Part shown: piece after piece, positions 1 to 9,710 of the stretch
Layout of the letters: each line of letters begins with the position of its first letter
How positions within the stretch are numbered: position 1 is the first letter of the stretch
Notes under the pieces: generated by a model
What the model was told of the DNA's origin: nothing
What the model saw: the letters and a program-made list of their open reading frames with translations, nothing else
Database searches by the model: none
Program-made: the position numbers and the translations under genes
From: Ariolimax columbianus
Lineage: Eukaryota > Mollusca > Gastropoda > Stylommatophora > Arionidae
DNA length: 64,000 nt
Assembly (NCBI GenBank): GCA_036924085.1
Contig: JAVGWX010000006.1
Span: 39,635,246 to 39,699,245, forward strand
Direction of reading: 5' to 3'

Positions 1-297
1 CGCGGAGAAGCGATCGCTCTACTAATGTGTTTATAGCAATAGAATGTCATATAACGGTAGGCGTTCACCAACAGATGTCACCGGTGCTAAATTCGGATTA
101 GATGCCCACATAACAACATAAACACAGGTTTTTGGCAACGGACCAACAACGTCTACACATGGAGATTAATGTGATAGCCTGGATATGGATAAGCCACGTC
201 TGCGGCTGTATCTTCTCCCTCTCTTTCTTTCTGCTCATTCTCTTTCTTGGTTTCTTTCTTTCCTGTACTTTTAGCTGTCAGTGTTTGTCTCCATTTT

Positions 298-1077
298 TTG
301 CTTCTAATATCTATGTTGTTGTTGTTGTTGTTGATGGTGTTGTTGTTCTTACTGTTGTTGTTGTTGTTGAATGCCCACAATAGGTAGATTTACCTTTTTG
401 TGCACTCTGAAAAGGACGTTAAGTAGCGGTTTGTTGTAGCTTTCCTGACTTCCCGAGCGTGCTGATGAAGGTAGGTCGAAGTCCTTCAGGCTGTTTGTGC
501 TGTTCTTGGCTTCATCTGCGTGTCGCTCAATTACTACAGGGATCACGTCAATTCCTCACCTTGTTAGCCAGAATGCCATAAACAGCCTGTTTCCATAGAG
601 GTCAACGAGGGCGCCAAGGTGAGGAACTTGGCCAGTATATTTTGCCTGATCCTGACTAACATGTCTGATCAGTATATTTTGTCTGATCCTGACTAACATG
701 TCTGATCAGTATATTTTGCCTGACTTTGACTAACATGCCTGGTCAGTATGTTGTGCCTGACCCTGACTAACATGCCTGGTCAGTATGTTGTGCCTGACCC
801 TGACTAGCATGCCTGGTCAGTATGTTGTGCCTGACCCTGACTAACATGTCTGGTCAGTATGTTGTGCCTGATCCTGACTAACATGCCTGGTCAGTATGTT
901 GTGCCTGACCCTGACTAACATGCCCGGTCAGTATCTTGTGCCTGACCCTGACTAACATGCCTGGTCAGTATGTTGTGCCTGGCCTTGACTAACATGTCTG
1001 GTCAGTATGTTGTGCCTGACCTTGACTAACATGTCTGGTCAGTATGTTGTGCCTGACCAGACGTTAGTCTTGCTTCT
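298..1077 (-). mobile_element. Family M composite element, copy A
   Basis: Read on the minus strand the element has a short 5' end (about 1056-1069), a VNTR (641-1055), a body (about 373-640) and a 3' tail of CAA-type repeats (GTT on the + strand, about 314-372). The body matches copies at 18541, 28146, 28945 and 52230. An 8-bp direct repeat TTGCTTCT (298-305 and 1070-1077) is a possible target-site duplication, but it lies in CT-rich sequence. The body shows no convincing intact protein. The (CAA)n tail points to retroposition; a Helitron-type or Pearl-type element with a central VNTR is the main alternative. Confidence 0.7.
641..1055. repeat. Minisatellite, 37-bp unit, VNTR of M copy A
   Basis: About 11 units of roughly 37 bp. 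Each contains CTGGTCAGTATGTTGTGCC or a close variant, followed by TGACCCTGACTAACATG. Most units here carry CTGGTCAG where the other M arrays carry the palindrome CTGATCAG, so this array has drifted as a block. An open frame running through it into the next microsatellite is a repeat translation. Confidence 0.9.
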
Positions 1078-1081
1078 CTCT

Positions 1082-1150
1082 AATCTCTCGTCTGTGCCTC
1101 TCGCTCTCTCACTCCCTCTCTCCCTCTCTCTCCCCTCTCTCTCACTATAT
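1082..1150. repeat. CT-rich microsatellite
   Basis: Imperfect (CT)n/(CCCTCT)n tract directly beyond the 5' end of M copy A. Confidence 0.85.
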
Positions 1151-1191
1151 CCACATTTCTTTATTTGTTCTTCCTATTATCTAGAGGATTT

Positions 1192-1400
1192 CATGGCGAA
1201 GTTGTTAAGCCGTCGGCCTCGTGATCAGCTGGTGTGGGTTCGACTCAGGTCTCCGCCGTCGTTTTCACGGGTGCTTGATGCGGGTGCCCCTGCATTTCGT
1301 AGTCGCCCCCTAGTCGTCTTGTCATTGACTTGCCACCGGGGTCGGACGGCTCGAGACAAGAGAGTGAGGATAAAACGTAGCGCAAAGTAGGTAAAAATCC
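1192..1400 (+). mobile_element. Possible tRNA-derived SINE
   Basis: The sequence from about 1194 resembles a tRNA gene head: GTTGTTAAGCC in the A-box position and GGGTTCGACTCAGG in the B-box position about 40 bp later. It is followed by about 140 bp of unrelated sequence. No second copy or TSD was found in the window, so SINE status is tentative. From 1400 to about 1535 nothing is recognised. Confidence 0.35.
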
Positions 1401-1534
1401 TTACTAAAAATAGCGCTATCAAAATAAATTATGCCATCATCGTCTACGATGGACGGCTGCCTTTGCCTTTGCTTTGCCTTCCTGTTATCTCCATATCTTC
1501 TTCTCCTTTGGCGTTCGTCCTTAGAAGAACGTTG

Positions 1535-1765
1535 TAATGTAGTTTATAGCGGGGCTGCAATATCGTCGTTTTTTGGGACCACGATTGCGTTCCCTCTACA
1601 GTCCCTATTCTCATAATCAGAATGCACTAGTGCAGGCTGTTTCAGGGACGTTACTTGATGGCAGAAGGGTCTTGGTCACCTATAACTCGATGACGATGCT
1701 ATCTGTGAGTCCATGGCTGACGTCAGCATTATTCTGCATATTCGGCCCCAGATCTGCCATCATCA
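1535..1765 (+). repeat. Family R dispersed repeat, diverged copy
   Basis: The order of landmarks matches better copies at 47880 and 60195: a 'tagtttatagcggggctgcaat' start, then 'gcaggctgtttcagg', 'agaagggtcttgg' and a 'gcttaactcgatgac'-like stretch. The copy is diverged. No coding potential is seen. Confidence 0.5.
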
Positions 1766-1859
1766 TCTAGTTTGTTGTATTTCCTTAGATATATCAGCCT
1801 GTAGGTGTCTGCATCCCTTGTTATATGAATAAATATATATTCTTGATTTTAGTAACCAA

Positions 1860-2520
1860 CATCATCAGACACGGGTCATTCCCGTAAGTGTTCCGTTCTC
1901 GTCCAAGCAGCCAGCCAAGTTTATATATACTCAGAGTCCCAGTCAGGTGTTGATTTCGTGTTCTTCGGATCCTTCCAGACAGAACACACTTTCTCCCCTC
2001 TCCCCTAATCACTCGCAAATCTGCAATCCTCTGTACATATGCATTTTCGCGACCCTCTATCTCTTCATCATTCTGTAGACTGCCCATGACTGACCTTATC
2101 AACTCAACCCTGTCACTCGTCATCACCGCGTCGTTCATCATGGCTCGTCCCTCCACTGCATCCGCCCTTTCGTTGCCCCAGACGCCTACATGTCCCGGGC
2201 AGCAGATCCATGTGACACATTTTACACCGGAGTTGTTCAAAAGAGAGGTCCACTTACTTCTTAGCATGCACCTTTCTATCTTACTGAGCGTGCCCTGCAA
2301 GGCTGACAGTATCACTGCGTGTGTCACCGGTTGTGTCACCAACCAAGTCAGGGCCGCTGTGACAGTGGAGTAGACAGCTCATTTCTCCACCAGCTCCCTG
2401 CCATTTTGGTAGGCTACGAAACCCAAACCTCACTTGTTTGTATCTATGTTCGCAGAGCCATCAGTGTACATGATTTTGTCTTGTGGTCCTGAGTATTGCT
2501 GGATCAACTCATGTATTGAA
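1860..2520 (-). pseudogene. LINE-encoded RNase H domain, decayed
   Basis: Read on the minus strand from about 2520 down, the sequence shows an RNase HI start (YTDGSANIDTNK, with the first catalytic Asp). After in-frame stops it continues to CPGHVGVWGNERAD, the His-containing conserved block near the C-terminus of LINE RNase H domains. An open stretch of about 170 codons covers the second half. RNase H removes RNA from the cDNA hybrid during retrotransposition. At least two internal stops show that this copy is dead. No matching reverse transcriptase was recognised upstream (2520-2960). Confidence 0.75.
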
Positions 2521-2599
2521 GCTTATGTCCTCACTCCTAAGACTGGTTGCAAGGTTGTCTGAGCATGTGTGTCCTTCTTCTTCTTCATCGTACGCTGTT

Positions 2600-2675
2600 T
2601 ACAGCGATATACGTTGCACTGTTTTATTTTGTTAAGCCTGTGGCTCAGTGCATCCGATTTCAACAGGCATGTGTG
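2600..2675 (-). mobile_element. SINE2 tail fragment
   Basis: The stretch around 'gttgcactgttttattttgttaagcctgtggctcagtgcatccgatttca' matches the tail half of the SINE2 copies at 7244, 31889 and 42915, in the same orientation. The tRNA-like head is missing. Confidence 0.4.
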
Positions 2676-2961
2676 TCCATTTGACCCTAGTCTCTACATA
2701 CCAAAGACGTAAATTTGAGACGGTCACCCAACTTCTCTTCTCTCCTGTGCCCTCTAGTATCTTGTGAAGAAGACTTATTCGTTCTTGTGTCATTTCCAAT
2801 ATTTGTTTCTGTGCACTTACCTCAGGGAGGACATTATCATTGGATCTTTCTGTCCAACTCGTTTGTTCCATTCTTCATTAGCACGACATTTCAGACGCTT
2901 CCGAGCTTCTTATATCCTTCTCTGATAGAGCCCGTATTTAAGTCTCATACAGTGTGATAAG

Positions 2962-3178
2962 AAAGCCGCGTAGCGCAGTGGTTAGCGCGCTGGCTTCGCA
3001 TGTGAGTGGTCCTGGGTTCATTCCCCATTCATGACCACAATGGCTCCCGGGTCGACCCAGCCTTAAATGGGTACCGGTTCAGTCCGGGAAGTAAAAGCGG
3101 CGAGGGAGAGGAGATGGCTCCCGCCCTCATATAACCGAGCCTTTGAAATGTGAGATCGCTAACACCTCACACCCCTAC
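2962..3178 (+). mobile_element. tRNA-derived SINE, family 1
   Basis: The head resembles a tRNA: A-box-like GCGCAGTGGTTAGCGC and B-box-like GGGTTCATTCC. It is followed by a conserved non-tRNA body (TAAATGGGTACCGGTTCAGTC, then GGCGAGGGAGAGGAGATGGC). The same element occurs at 21913-22221 and 47218-47491. This copy lacks the 'atgggttactttact' 3' end seen in those, so it is truncated or diverged after about 3178. Transcription would be by RNA polymerase III from the internal boxes. Confidence 0.85.
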
Positions 3179-3317
3179 CTCAGTTATGTTAACTTCTGTA
3201 CTCGTTGGATTATTTCTCCATTGATGACCATATGTTTTGCCTAAGTGATTGGCTGTTACCATAGTCTTTGTCTTCAATGTGTTTATTTGCATTGCAAACT
3301 CTTTGGCAATGGTGTTT

Positions 3318-3394
<77 letters not shown>
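3318..3394. repeat. (TA)n microsatellite
   Basis: About 38 nearly uninterrupted TA units. Predicted Tyr/Ile peptides here on either strand are artefacts. The following 3395-3890 is AT-rich with no recognised gene or repeat. Confidence 0.97.
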
Positions 3395-3397
<3 letters not shown>

Positions 3398-3892
3398 GGC
3401 GTGACAAATTTTAAGGTGGCTCACCAGTCAGTCAAATATACCGCCAGTCAGCACGGTTGGACTAAAGTCATGCAAATTATGCTAACAAATTTTAACTAGA
3501 CACAAATTCACCTTTATGTCTTCATAACAATACGTACAAAACCCCAAAAATGCGTATTACTTACACAGTATTAGTCTATTTCTTCTTAAGAAACAATGCA
3601 CCTCTGTCGGATGCATGGCGTTTGTATCCTTGAACATTCTTGGTAATTTTAGCACTGAAGTACCATCGATGACTAGTAAATTTAAATTGTGACATTAGAG
3701 ATCCATTTAGATTCACCATCATAAACTAGCTTATGTACAATATATTCGAATTGTAAAATCATTAATAATTGTGCGAGAATTGTCATGTATTAACGATTAC
3801 AAAAGTAATTAACGATTAAAAACAGATTTTTTTTTTCACCCGTCAAGCAAAAATGTTTACTCGAGCAGACGAGCGCTTTTGTCAAAGCCTGT

Positions 3893-3914
3893 ATATATAT
3901 ATATATATATATAA
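3893..3914. repeat. (TA)n microsatellite
   Basis: Short TA run a few tens of bases upstream of the hAT-like element. Confidence 0.9.
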
Positions 3915-3963
3915 AGCAATTGCTCTTTGGCACTTTTCTCACTCTTACATAAATTATTTACTC

Positions 3964-4713
3964 CAGGGCCCTTCAACATGTTATACTTGGCGACCCTTGC
4001 ATAAATTGTTCATACCGCCCACTTAAATTTAAATTGAAGAAAATTTGGCGATCGTCCACTGAGTCTGAATGTTTTGGATATTTTAAATACATTATCATCA
4101 TAATATGGCATGTCCATTACAGATCGTTGCTCACATGACAACCCTTGTAAAAGAAACTCGATCTCTTGCCAAATCTCCAACCTGCTCTAGAGTAATGACC
4201 AAGCATTCCTTAACATCTTGGTACAATCGCCTTCAAAATCTGTTTCTGTGTCACTTGCCCGAAACCTAACCATCTATTACCATTCTCTGAAGACCGTTGT
4301 GTCTTTTGATGTGGCCAACGTATTTCCATTTTTTGTTTGTTTTTCTTCATGATGAAATTTATGAACCACTTATCCACTATGCCCAAATTTTGTTGAATGT
4401 TTCCGTTCTTCTTTTTCGGTCCATGATATTCTGAGTACCCCTTAATAACATTTCGATACGAAAGAAAAGATTTTCCTCCTTGATGTTTGGGTAACTGTCT
4501 ATATTTCACAACCACATATTGCCACGGGTAAAACAACATTTTTACTTTTGTTGATTTGCTAGTATTTTGCCATAGTTTTCTCAAGATGTGTAGACTCTGC
4601 TTTGCCATAATAATAATAATAATGTTTTCAAAATATATTTATTCTGCTATCGCCCACCTGAAAGCTGAAATCGTCCACTAGCCTGGCGCTAGCACCCAGG
4701 TTGAAGAGTACTG
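3964..4713. mobile_element. Non-autonomous hAT-like element carrying a LINE fragment
   Basis: The left end is CAGGGCCCTTCAAC. The right end, read inward on the other strand, is CAGTACTCTTCAACCTGGG. These are imperfect terminal inverted repeats of the hAT style. The flanks are ATTTACTC (3956-3963) and ATCTACTC (4714-4721), an 8-bp duplication with one mismatch; 8 bp is the hAT hallmark. The outer regions match the element at 29303-30338. The interior is a minus-strand LINE reverse-transcriptase tail. There is no transposase, so movement would need a relative in trans. Confidence 0.8.
4120..4605 (-). pseudogene. LINE reverse-transcriptase C-terminal fragment inside hAT-like element
   Basis: On the minus strand KLWQNTSKSTKVKML is followed by degenerate counterparts of the 'YGCE(S/T)W' region and of the basic tail found in better copies at 7545, 29760 and 48440. 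The open stretch of about 132 codons is fortuitous; the reading frame is broken relative to the family. Its 3' end (+ side 4100-4125, 'atcatcataatatggcatgtcc') matches the 3' end of the same LINE family elsewhere. Confidence 0.65.
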
Positions 4714-4715
4714 AT

Positions 4716-5411
4716 CTACTCTCTCTCTCTCTCCCTCTCCCTCTCCCACTCTCTCTCTAAGCTCTTTCTTTCTCTCTCTTATATTCCTCTCACGACGTTT
4801 GTTATTATCATCTTCTCTCTCTCTCTCTCCTTCTCTCTCTCCCTCTCTCTCTCCCTCTCCCTCTCTCTCCGAGCTCTTTATTTCTCTCTCTTATATTCCT
4901 CTCACGACGTTTGTTATTATCATCTTCTCTCTCTCATCTCTCTCTCTCCCTCTCTCTCTGATCTCTTTATTTCTCTCTCTTATATTCCTCTCACGATGTT
5001 TGTTATTATCATCTTCACTCTCTCTCTCTCCCTCTCCCTCTCCCTCTCTCTCTCTCTCTGATCTCTTTATTTCTCTCTCTTATATTCCTCTCACGACGTT
5101 TGTTATTATTATCCTCTCTCTCTCCTTCTCTCTCTCCCTCTCTCTCTCTCCCTCTCCCTCTCTCTCTAAGCTCTTTATTTCTCTCTCTTATATTCCTCTC
5201 ACGACGTTTGTTATTATCATCTTCTCTCTCTCTCTCTCTCCCTCTTCCTCTCCCTCTCTCTCTCTAAGCTCTTTATTTCTCTCTCTTATATTCCTCTCAC
5301 GACGTTTGTTATTATCATCTTCTCTCTCTCACTCCTTCTCCCTCTCCTTTTCTTTCTTCCTCTCTCCCTCTACCTCTCTCCCTCTCCCTCTCTCTCGCTC
5401 TCTGTCCGTTT
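4716..5411. repeat. Compound CT-rich minisatellite
   Basis: Six units of roughly 85-110 bp. Each combines a variable (CTCTCC)n tract with a conserved segment 'tctttatttctctctcttatattcctctcacgacgtttgttattat'. The conserved part marks true tandem duplication rather than simple CT slippage. Ser/Leu-rich open frames here are artefacts. Confidence 0.9.
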
Positions 5412-5785
5412 ACCACCCCCTTGTAATGAAGCCCGCATCGTTACACTCCAGCTGGGACCTGTAGTTTCAAACGGTTCTGATAATGCAACTCGAAATATAA
5501 ACATCACTTTGGTCCACATCTTTTTTTTAAAATTTTAGATTAGTTTATTTTTAAGCTCTGGTTCACTTCGTGTTTGTAAAGGTCACGGTGTATAACTGTG
5601 TATGTGGAAACGAGTCAGCGAGGTCATTACATCAGCGTGTTCCTGTAGATAAAGGCCACGATCGCCTCACTCATGCCCTAGCAGGGAATGGTGTTGAGAA
5701 TCAAGAGTTTATGTATCGTTCGAGGTCACAGTGTTTGCGCTAGATGGTGGACCAGTTCCCTTCTCTGCTGCCTTATCCTTCTTAA
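5412..5785. other. No recognised feature
   Basis: Unique-looking sequence with a poly-T run near 5521. No gene, exon or repeat copy was recognised. Confidence 0.5.
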
Positions 5786-5789
5786 ATGT

Positions 5790-5985
5790 CGTAAACATGT
5801 TCCGAAGTGGAACATCCGGAAGAAGGGTGAAAAGGTGAAAGACAGCATAAACGAGACCTGTCGTAAAACGGGGGTGGGGGAATGTTACTCGGATTACGAA
5901 AGCGGCGAAAGACAAATACATACCACGACACTGGGCTATAACCCGATAGAAGATGAGACGACAAAAGAAGAAAAAGAAGTTGTCG
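5790..5985 (+). pseudogene. LINE reverse-transcriptase 3' end, GAA-tailed
   Basis: On the + strand the sequence encodes a KDSINETC-like stretch followed by GERQIHTTTLGYNP and a Glu/Lys-rich end read from GAAGAA repeats. The same 3' end occurs at 24690-24780. This is the far C-terminus and 3' tail of a LINE; no catalytic residues are present. The open frame continuing to about 6260 joins this tail to unrelated sequence. Confidence 0.65.
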
Positions 5986-6054
5986 TAATCCACTCGTACT
6001 CAGTTCATTTAACTATTAACGACATTTCTTTCGTGTCAGGTTGCAGTGGCTCTT

Positions 6055-6235
6055 CTTACATTCTGAAGGTGGACGGGTGTCCTCCTTACTGTAGTACAGG
6101 GGGAAGCTTTACAGTAAGCTCACCATTATTGGGATTGAAGTGTCAATCGCCCACCTCGCTGGTCAGGCTGCCCCTGTTTGTAGGGGTCCTACGAAAACGT
6201 GAGTGGCGGTTCTCGCTTAGCATGCTTCAGCTGAC
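6055..6235 (-). mobile_element. Possible diverged family M body
   Basis: Landmarks appear in the right order: 'tctgaaggtggacgggtgtcctcc', then 'ttgggattgaagtgtcaatcgcccacctcgctggtcaggctg'. They resemble the M body (28945-29170) at low identity. There is no VNTR and no tail. Confidence 0.3.
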
Positions 6236-6404
6236 CCTAATGTTACTTGCAGTTACATAACTCTCACTTTAACAAATTAGCGAGAACTGCATGAGGTTCA
6301 GACAAAATTCTCAAATTGTACACAAGAAATGTTAAACCAGCTTAAGAATACGCTATGATAGTCTGAGCATCAGCAACAAAATCCAACTTTGAAGAAAAAA
6401 GTCA

Positions 6405-7231
6405 CAAATTCCTCTTCGTACGCGGTCAGCCATCAACTTGAATTTGTGGTCATCCTGAGACTGTCGACACTGCCATAGAGCTGGTCTAGTGTTGGCACCG
6501 AGGATGTCCATATGTGCTTTCTCTGGTCCTCGTATGTCGGGCAATTATGCAGCATATGTTCAGGGGTCATTTTCCCAGTACACAAGTGCATTCGTCAGTA
6601 GCACCTATCTTCAGTTTATTGAATTGATGGTACCTCAGTCTGTTGTGGCCTGTGCGGAGTCTGAAGACCATCACCTGCTCTCTTCTGTTCAACTGGCAAT
6701 AAACAGCTCTTTTTTATGTAGACAGTGTGATGTTTCCCATTTGTCCATGTATCTGGCCCTAATAAACCTTTTGGACTCTTCGTAGGTCACACTAGAATCT
6801 GGTTGTGGTAATCTTCCACCTTCTTTTGCCAGACTGTCTGCCTCCTCGTTGCCTTGAATGTTACAGTGGGATGGAATCCACTGTACCACGACACATTTGG
6901 GTGTGGACTGCTGGCATAGTTGACAGAGTACTGATCTTAGGTCATTTAGTTCTATATTATTCTGGCTCTTTAGTGCTGTAACCACGGACATGACATGTAC
7001 AAAACTATATGGCTTTCATTGCTTTGGCCTGGCAGCATAGCGCACACTGCAGTTTTCAATGCCTATGCTTCTGTTCTGAAATTACTTCAGAATTTTTCTG
7101 TTACCAATGACAACGTTATCTTTCTATACCGTTTGTTAGGCTCAGAAGTACCCCTCCCACTATATTCTTTATTGCGTTTCTTCCAGACCCATCAGTGCAT
7201 GCATAGGTCCAGCCAGTGCTTAGGTAGTTCT
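6405..7231 (-). mobile_element. GAA-tailed RNase H LINE, 5'-truncated and decayed
   Basis: Read on the minus strand: an RNase HI start with CTDGSGRNAIKN, the block WIPSHCNIQGNEEADSLAKE, then the family-specific tail with a Cys-rich motif and NCPTYEDQRKHIW. The 3' end 'cgtacgaagag' (5'-ctcttcgtacg on +) matches the 3' ends at 10359, 31652 and 52749. Stops and frameshifts interrupt the frame. No reverse transcriptase is present, which fits 5' truncation. The SINE at 7244 sits against its 5' side. Confidence 0.8.
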
Positions 7232-7243
7232 TCTCTATGTATC

Positions 7244-7496
7244 GTTTTGTTGTGTATGTGCGTTCGCCTTATTTCTCTATTCCCCAAGGTGATGTGCGTT
7301 GCACTATGTTTGTATTTTGCGCCTATCTACCCAGTGCATTAGACTTCGGCATGCATTGTATGTAAGGGTCTGCTTCCTCCTGCATTTTCTAAGGGTTTGC
7401 TTCCCCGGGGTAACGACTGGTGCTGTGATTGGGGAGCGAACCCAGTACCTTTGGTTTGTGAGCCGTATCACATAACCACTAGTCTACGCCGCCATC
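7244..7496 (-). mobile_element. tRNA-derived SINE, family 2
   Basis: On the minus strand the head has a tRNA-like A box ('tagtggttatgtgatacgg') and a B box ('gggttcgctccc'-like), followed by the conserved body (GGGGAAGCAAACCCTTAGAA, then CTTACATACAATGCATGCCG) and tail 'aaggcgaacgca'. The flanks TCTCTATGTATC (7232-7243) and TCTCAATGTATC (7497-7508) match at 11 of 12 positions and are a good TSD. Other copies: 31889, 42915 and 46751. Confidence 0.85.
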
Positions 7497-7544
7497 TCTC
7501 AATGTATCTCAAGGTTATCTCTTCTTTCCTTTTCTTGTATCTGA

Positions 7545-8060
7545 TCGTCATCATGTAGCATGTTTTTTATAGAACGTCGCTCCTATCACAGTCTGTCTGA
7601 AAGAAACTATTTCCCTTGCCAAAACTCCAGCCTCCGCCACAGTCATACCCAGGCATGTCTGGATATCTTGATACCATCGTTTTCTTGGTCTACCTCTGCC
7701 TCTTTTGCCTGGCACCATACCTTCCATCACTGTTCTCTCAAGACCGTTGTGTCACTATATGTGGCCAAAGTATTTACATTTTCTGACCATAATGGAATTG
7801 ATAAACCAGTTCTCCTCTATGCCTCAACTCTTGCCGAATGTCTACATTTGTCTTTTTCTCTGTCCAGGGCATTCTGGGAATCTTTATGTACCATTTTGAC
7901 TCGAAGGATTCGACTCTTTGTGTGAAAGTTTTGGTAATCGTCCATGATTCACAGCCATAAGTTGCCACATGAAAAATACAGGCTCTCAGGACTTTTACTT
8001 TTGTCGTATTGTTGGTGCTCTTCCATAATTTCTTCAGGCAGTTCAGTCTCTTTATATACC
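7545..8060 (-). pseudogene. LINE reverse-transcriptase C-terminal fragment
   Basis: On the minus strand a LKKLWKSTNNTTKVK-like lead is followed by VLRACIFHVATYGCESWTI and, further on, a DIRQELRHRGELVYQFHYG-like stretch. The 3' end on the + side is 'catcatgtagcatg', with a short GATGAT-type tail. The same LINE fragment appears at 4120, 29760 and 48440. This is the thumb and connection part after the polymerase palm. No YADD motif is included. Confidence 0.75.
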
Positions 8061-8119
8061 TGGTATATTTCATATGGTCAAAATTCAAAAACCAGGCAGA
8101 AAGAATTATTAGCTGTGAA

Positions 8120-9075
8120 ATCAACACAGTTTAAAGAAATGACAAAAATAACCAAACTACAATGCATGACTGACAGAAGCGATTACAGAATACTACATCT
8201 GGCAGAAAAGTTCAAACGATTCCCAAATCATTTAATGTATAAAAGATTGGCACTTTGTGGCCGAAGCAGACTTCAGAGAAGTGGCTTTGCTAAAACAAAA
8301 AAGCCAAATCACTCGTCCAACCCATACCATACCTCGGACAAATAAAGCAAAGCCAACCCATGCCATACCTCGGACAAATAAAGAAAAGCCACTAGCCCAA
8401 CTCATGCCATACCTCAGAAAAATAAAGCAAGGCCACTAGCCCAACCCATGTCATACCTCGGACAAATGAAGAAAAGCCACTAGCCCAACCCATGCCATAC
8501 CTCGGACAAATAAAGAAAAGCCACTAGCCCAACCCATACCATACCTCGGACAAATAAAGAAAAGCCACTAGCCCAACCCATGCCATACCTCGGACAAATA
8601 AAGCAAAGCCACTAATCACAAGAAGCATATTTCCGCCATGAAAAAGAACACGATTCCCAGAGCTGATAGACAACATACCAGAAGTGATGGAAAAAAAAAG
8701 GTATCCAAGAGCGACTAGTGATAAAGAATATAGCAGTAGAATATTTTGAAGAGACACACCTCTCCCCCAGAATTGACTTGCATATACACAGATGGATCAG
8801 CAATGAGATGTATGAAAAAGGTGGAGGCATTTACAAAAAAATATATATCGACAGGAAATCCATATCTCGGTGGACTGAGGAAAATTCACAATCGTCTTTA
8901 GCACTGGGGCACTGGGAACAGCTGAGCAATAGCTATCATTGAAAGCAAGAGTCATGTCAGAGACAATTTAGTTTTCCTTACAGATTCCCTGTCAGCCATA
9001 ATGGCCCTCGGAAACCATAGCAACAATTAATTGGACAGCCTGTCTGAAGCGATCTTGAATACAAGTTACATTGAT
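8120..9075 (+). pseudogene. LINE thumb and RNase H remnant split by a tandem array
   Basis: The first part (8140-8300) reads as a post-palm LINE segment with KFKRFPNHLMYKRLALCGRS. After the 44-bp array (8300-8615) the frame resumes with an RNase H-like start near 8770-8830. It then gives VFLTDSLSAIMALGNHSNN (8968-9030), the conserved block around the second catalytic Asp of LINE RNase H. Several stops and frameshifts make it a pseudogene. It ends where family R sequence starts. Confidence 0.65.
8300..8615. repeat. Minisatellite, 44-bp unit
   Basis: About seven units of roughly 44 bp, each with CCACTAGCCCAACCCATGCC and ATACCTCGGACAAATAAAG. It lies between two parts of one LINE remnant, so it probably arose by tandem duplication inside that element. 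Confidence 0.9.
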
Positions 9076-9245
9076 CTTCTGCGTCATGTTTGTTCTCAAT
9101 CTCTCGCCGCCAAGCCCTGAACAGGGCTTTGCAAAGTAGGAGGATGTAGCCCAAGGAATGGACTGCGTTGTGTCGCTAGTTTACGGCTTGACTGCAATAT
9201 TTTCACCTTTTGGTCTGACACATCCGTCTTCGGCAGAAAAGACAA
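9075..9245 (+). repeat. Family R dispersed repeat, 5' part
   Basis: Contains the R start ('ttgttctcaatctctcgccgccaagccc') followed by 'gtagcccaaggaatggactgcgttgtgtcgctagtttacggcttgactgcaatatt' and 'ggtctgacacatccgtcttcggcag'. It matches 47880-48030 and stops near 9245. Confidence 0.7.
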
Positions 9246-9344
9246 TGATAAAAGTTAAAAATAACACCCAGAATCTGACAAGAAGGGACCAAGAGACAAT
9301 ACGAGGAAAACAAACAAACATATTATGTAAGTATGTCGGCTCCA

Positions 9345-9440
9345 TGAGAAGACTACATGGCCCTCTTCAAATGAACTACTAGATAAACTGTATGGCGATG
9401 AGAGAAGCATGAGAAGGGAGATAAACACAAATACATTCCA
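9345..9440 (+). pseudogene. Possible RNase H LINE tail fragment
   Basis: The + strand gives LDKLYGDERSMRREINTN, which resembles LDKLYGSVDSLRMTAAFF at the end of the GAA-tailed LINE family. It is too short and diverged to be firm. Confidence 0.35.
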
Positions 9441-9710
9441 ATGATGACAAAAAGACACCTGATAAATAGTATTTGTATACCAAGTCACTGCTACCAGTGT
9501 CAGACATGGACATTCAACAAGGCACAGGAAAGAAGAATCATGGTATGCGAGATGAGATGTTTTAGAAAAGCTGTCGGGGTCACAAAACTGGACCGACTAC
9601 GAAACGAAGTAATCAGACAAGGTGGTTGCAACACGTGCACGGAATACATGGACAAACAGAGAATAAAATGGTTCGGACACTTGACAAGAATGCAACCATA
9701 GTTACCAGCT
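9440..9710 (+). pseudogene. LINE reverse-transcriptase tail, left half
   Basis: Open for about 80 codons: CYQCQTWTFNKAQERR, then a MRCFRKAVGVT-like stretch and IKWFGHLTRMQP. This is the typical end of an RTE/L1-like reverse transcriptase. It breaks off at about 9710 where CR1-like sequence begins. The family's usual GRPR..WID continuation reappears at about 10510, so an insertion split the element. Relatives: 23880, 42330 and 55365. Confidence 0.75.

Noticed and set aside
132..383. 83-codon + strand frame at the left edge
   Set aside because: It ends in GTT repeats that belong to the M copy A tail; the hydrophobic composition comes from CT- and GTT-rich sequence.
4799..5464. 221-codon Ser/Leu-rich frame
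   Set aside because: Translation of the compound CT minisatellite.
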